Below, in pieces: positions 30,715 to 32,666 of a stretch of 32,666 bases of DNA. The position numbers and the translations under genes were made by a program. Numbering within the stretch: the stretch's first letter is position 1; each line of letters starts with the position of its first letter. Below the pieces are notes generated by a model, which saw nothing but the letters and a program-made list of their open reading frames with translations, ran no database searches and had not been told where the DNA came from. Source of the stretch: Nostoc sp. LEGE 12450 (GTDB lineage: Bacteria; Cyanobacteriota; Cyanobacteriia; Cyanobacteriales; Nostocaceae); assembly GCF_015206895.1 (NCBI RefSeq), contig NZ_JADEXU010000093.1, forward strand, positions 1 through 32,666, in the 5' to 3' direction.

Positions 30715-32666
30715 ATGGGTTCCCTTTTATACTCTTCGTCTCAAACTGCGGATATATACCCGGTGTCGGAATTATTTTTGCGTCATCGTCTCCAGGTAGT
30801 GGAAGAATTGTGGGAGTCTGTTCTCCGGCAAGAATGCGGTCAAAACATGGTAGACTTGTTGCGGCAGTTGCGCGATTTGTGTTCGCCAGAAGGACAGGCA
30901 ACAAATGACCAAGCATCCTCAGCCGTCAAATTAATTGAACAACTAAATATCAACGAAGCAATCCGCGCGGCTCGTGCTTTCGCTCTGTATTTTCAGCTGA
31001 TTAACATCATAGAGCAGGAATATGAGCAAAGGCAGCAACTGAGCCGCTATGAGGCAGAAACAGAGCCTACAGACGCAGAAAGAGCATCTAATGTCAATTA
31101 CTCGTCCAATCAAAGAGAAGATGATGCACCTGTTAGCAAGGGAATAGCAGCAGAATTGCTAGCAAAGAACTATCTAGAAAAAGCGCAAGTCAAACCAAAA
31201 GGGACTTTCGCTGCTTTGTTTCCCTATTTATTCAAATTGAATGTACCACCCCAACAAATTCAACGTCTCATTGCTCATTTGGATGTGCGCTTAGTTTTCA
31301 CAGCGCACCCGACGGAAATTGTTCGTCATACCATCCGAGATAAGCAGCGACAGGTGGTACAACTTTTGCAAAAACTGGATACCTTAGAAAACCATGCTGG
31401 TGGTACAGGTGGCGGATATGCTTGGGAAGCAGCAGATGTCCGCGAACAATTGCTTGAAGAAATTCGCCTCTGGTGGCGCACCGACGAACTTCACCAGTTC
31501 AAACCTACTGTGCTAGATGAAGTAGATTATGCCCTACACTACTTCCAAGAAGTTTTATTTGATGGCATTCCTCAACTTTATAAACGTTTCAAACATACAC
31601 TATCTAATACCTTTCCTTGGCTAGAACCACCAAGTAAAAACTTTTGTTCTTTTGGCTCTTGGGTAGGCTCAGATAGGGATGGGAACCCATCAGTTACACC
31701 AGAAATCACCTGGCAAACAGCTTGTTATCAGCGCAAAATGGTGCTGGGGAGATATATTCAGTCAGTGAAAAATCTGATTGAATTGTTGAGTGTGTCGATG
31801 CACTGGAGTGATGTCTTACCAGATTTGCTGGAATCTCTAGAGTTAGATCAGTCCCAGTTGAGTGAGGTATATGATGCACTGGCGCTGCGTTATCGGCAAG
31901 AACCCTATCGGCTGAAACTCGCTTATGTACTGAAACGACTAGAAAATACTCGCGATCGCAATCTAGCTTTGTACAATCGGGAAACGCCAAAAAATCAAGA
32001 GAGTCCCCTGTATCGTTCGGGAGACGATTTTTTAGCTGAACTGCGGATGATTCAGCGTAACTTGACAGAAACAGGTTTAAGTTGTCGAGATTTAGAAAAT
32101 CTCATCTGTCAGGTAGAAATTTTTGGTTTTAACTTGACACAGCTAGATATCCGTCAAGAATCATCCCGCCACGCTGATGCGCTGGATGAGATCCTACAAT
32201 ACCTGCAAATATTACCTCAACCTTACAACGAACTATCTGAGGAGCAAAAAGTTGCTTGGCTCACAGGAGAACTGCAAACCCGCCGGCCATTAATTCCAGC
32301 AGAATTACCATTTTCTGAAAAAACCAACGATGTAATTGAAACCTTTCGCGTCGTGCGATCGCTGCAACAAGAATTTGGTCTAAATATCTGCCAAACTTAC
32401 ATTATCAGCATGTGCCGCGACGTGAGCGACGTGCTAGAAGTACTACTGTTAGCCAAAGAAGCCAGACTTTTTGACCCCGCCATTGCTGTCGGAACAATTC
32501 AAGTTGTCCCCTTGTTTGAAACAGTAGAAGACTTACAACGCTCCAGAAGCGTTATGCGGAAACTGTTTGAACTCCCGTTATATCGCGCTTTATTAGCCGG
32601 TGGCTACGAACAAACAAAAACAGAGAGTGTTGTCGTGGATGAAAATTCATCCTCCCTTGCCTCCCC
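30715..32666 (+). CDS. ppc: Phosphoenolpyruvate carboxylase (partial, 5' part)
   Basis: PEPC adds bicarbonate to phosphoenolpyruvate to give oxaloacetate, feeding the incomplete TCA cycle and aspartate-family synthesis. About 650 codons are present and the gene continues beyond the window. The catalytic block FTAHPTE is at 195-201 with His198, followed by the RHT motif, GGTGGGYAWEAADVREQL, and GSWVGSDRDGNPSVTPE near 315-330, all conserved in PEPC. Residues 108-145 form an Asp/Glu/Ser-rich insertion typical of cyanobacterial enzymes. The last residues (about 633-650, TKTESVVVDENSSSLAS) are not PEPC core. They leave the conserved YRALLAGGY block and run into a CT-rich tract that resembles the spacer repeats. 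The start ATG at 30715 has no strong ribosome binding site. Confidence 0.95.
   Translation, partial: MGSLLYSSSQTADIYPVSELFLRHRLQVVEELWESVLRQECGQNMVDLLRQLRDLCSPEGQATNDQASSAVKLIEQLNINEAIRAARAFALYFQLINIIEQEYEQRQQLSRYEAETEPTDAERASNVNYSSNQREDDAPVSKGIAAELLAKNYLEKAQVKPKGTFAALFPYLFKLNVPPQQIQRLIAHLDVRLVFTAHPTEIVRHTIRDKQRQVVQLLQKLDTLENHAGGTGGGYAWEAADVREQLLEEIRLWWRTDELHQFKPTVLDEVDYALHYFQEVLFDGIPQLYKRFKHTLSNTFPWLEPPSKNFCSFGSWVGSDRDGNPSVTPEITWQTACYQRKMVLGRYIQSVKNLIELLSVSMHWSDVLPDLLESLELDQSQLSEVYDALALRYRQEPYRLKLAYVLKRLENTRDRNLALYNRETPKNQESPLYRSGDDFLAELRMIQRNLTETGLSCRDLENLICQVEIFGFNLTQLDIRQESSRHADALDEILQYLQILPQPYNELSEEQKVAWLTGELQTRRPLIPAELPFSEKTNDVIETFRVVRSLQQEFGLNICQTYIISMCRDVSDVLEVLLLAKEARLFDPAIAVGTIQVVPLFETVEDLQRSRSVMRKLFELPLYRALLAGGYEQTKTESVVVDENSSSLAS

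Noticed and set aside
1..32666. tRNA, rRNA, prophage or complete insertion sequence
   Set aside because: No T-loop/acceptor patterns, transposase motifs or phage structural genes were seen by eye. A tRNAscan or ISfinder search would settle it.

Overview
The window looks like a chromosome segment of a filamentous, Nostoc-like cyanobacterium. It carries psbA (photosystem II D1), a Ycf23/DUF561 protein, paired AvaK-type (DUF2382) proteins and ppc. HIP1 octamers (GCGATCGC) are scattered through genes and spacers, and the spacers hold heptamer-type short tandem repeats and small palindromic repeats typical of heterocystous cyanobacteria. The assignment to the Nostocales is an inference. No tRNA, rRNA, CRISPR array, prophage or complete insertion sequence was seen.

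Left part (1-9,000): ycf23, a SAM methyltransferase, a Uma2-type PD-(D/E)XK protein, a 785-aa STAND ATPase with a vMAP-like N-terminus and TPRs, two small membrane proteins, a SPOR-like proline/glutamine-repeat protein, and a vanadium-haloperoxidase-type protein. These genes are mostly transcribed singly and are separated by repeat-rich spacers.

Middle (9,500-18,900): mnmA and sat (ATP sulfurylase, TTG start) are housekeeping genes. They flank a small accessory block with a 601-aa protein carrying a HEPN-like Rx4H motif, a ParDE toxin-antitoxin pair with a clear dyad upstream, and a second Uma2 protein. After sat comes a secreted caspase-fold protein whose catalytic His and Cys are replaced by Tyr and Ser, followed 67 bp later by a membrane-anchored coiled-coil/TPR protein.

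Right part (19,000-32,666): three consecutive PRC-barrel/DUF2382 (YsnF/AvaK) genes are followed by an inward-rectifier-type potassium channel. This could be a stress or envelope-related cluster. psbA, encoding the Q130 (D1:1) form with a near-ideal terminator, lies on the minus strand. It is followed by an MBOAT acyltransferase and a 1003-aa DUF1574/SGNH protein that look like a polysaccharide O-acylation pair. The SGNH protein has four N-terminal repeats of a domain I do not recognise. A small conserved-looking membrane protein precedes ppc, which runs off the window edge.

The strongest candidates for something new are the YS-type pseudo-caspase with its TPR neighbour, the HEPN-like repeat protein, and the four-fold N-terminal repeat on the SGNH protein. 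The mobile palindromic repeat family, one copy of which is read in frame inside the caspase gene, is also worth a second look.
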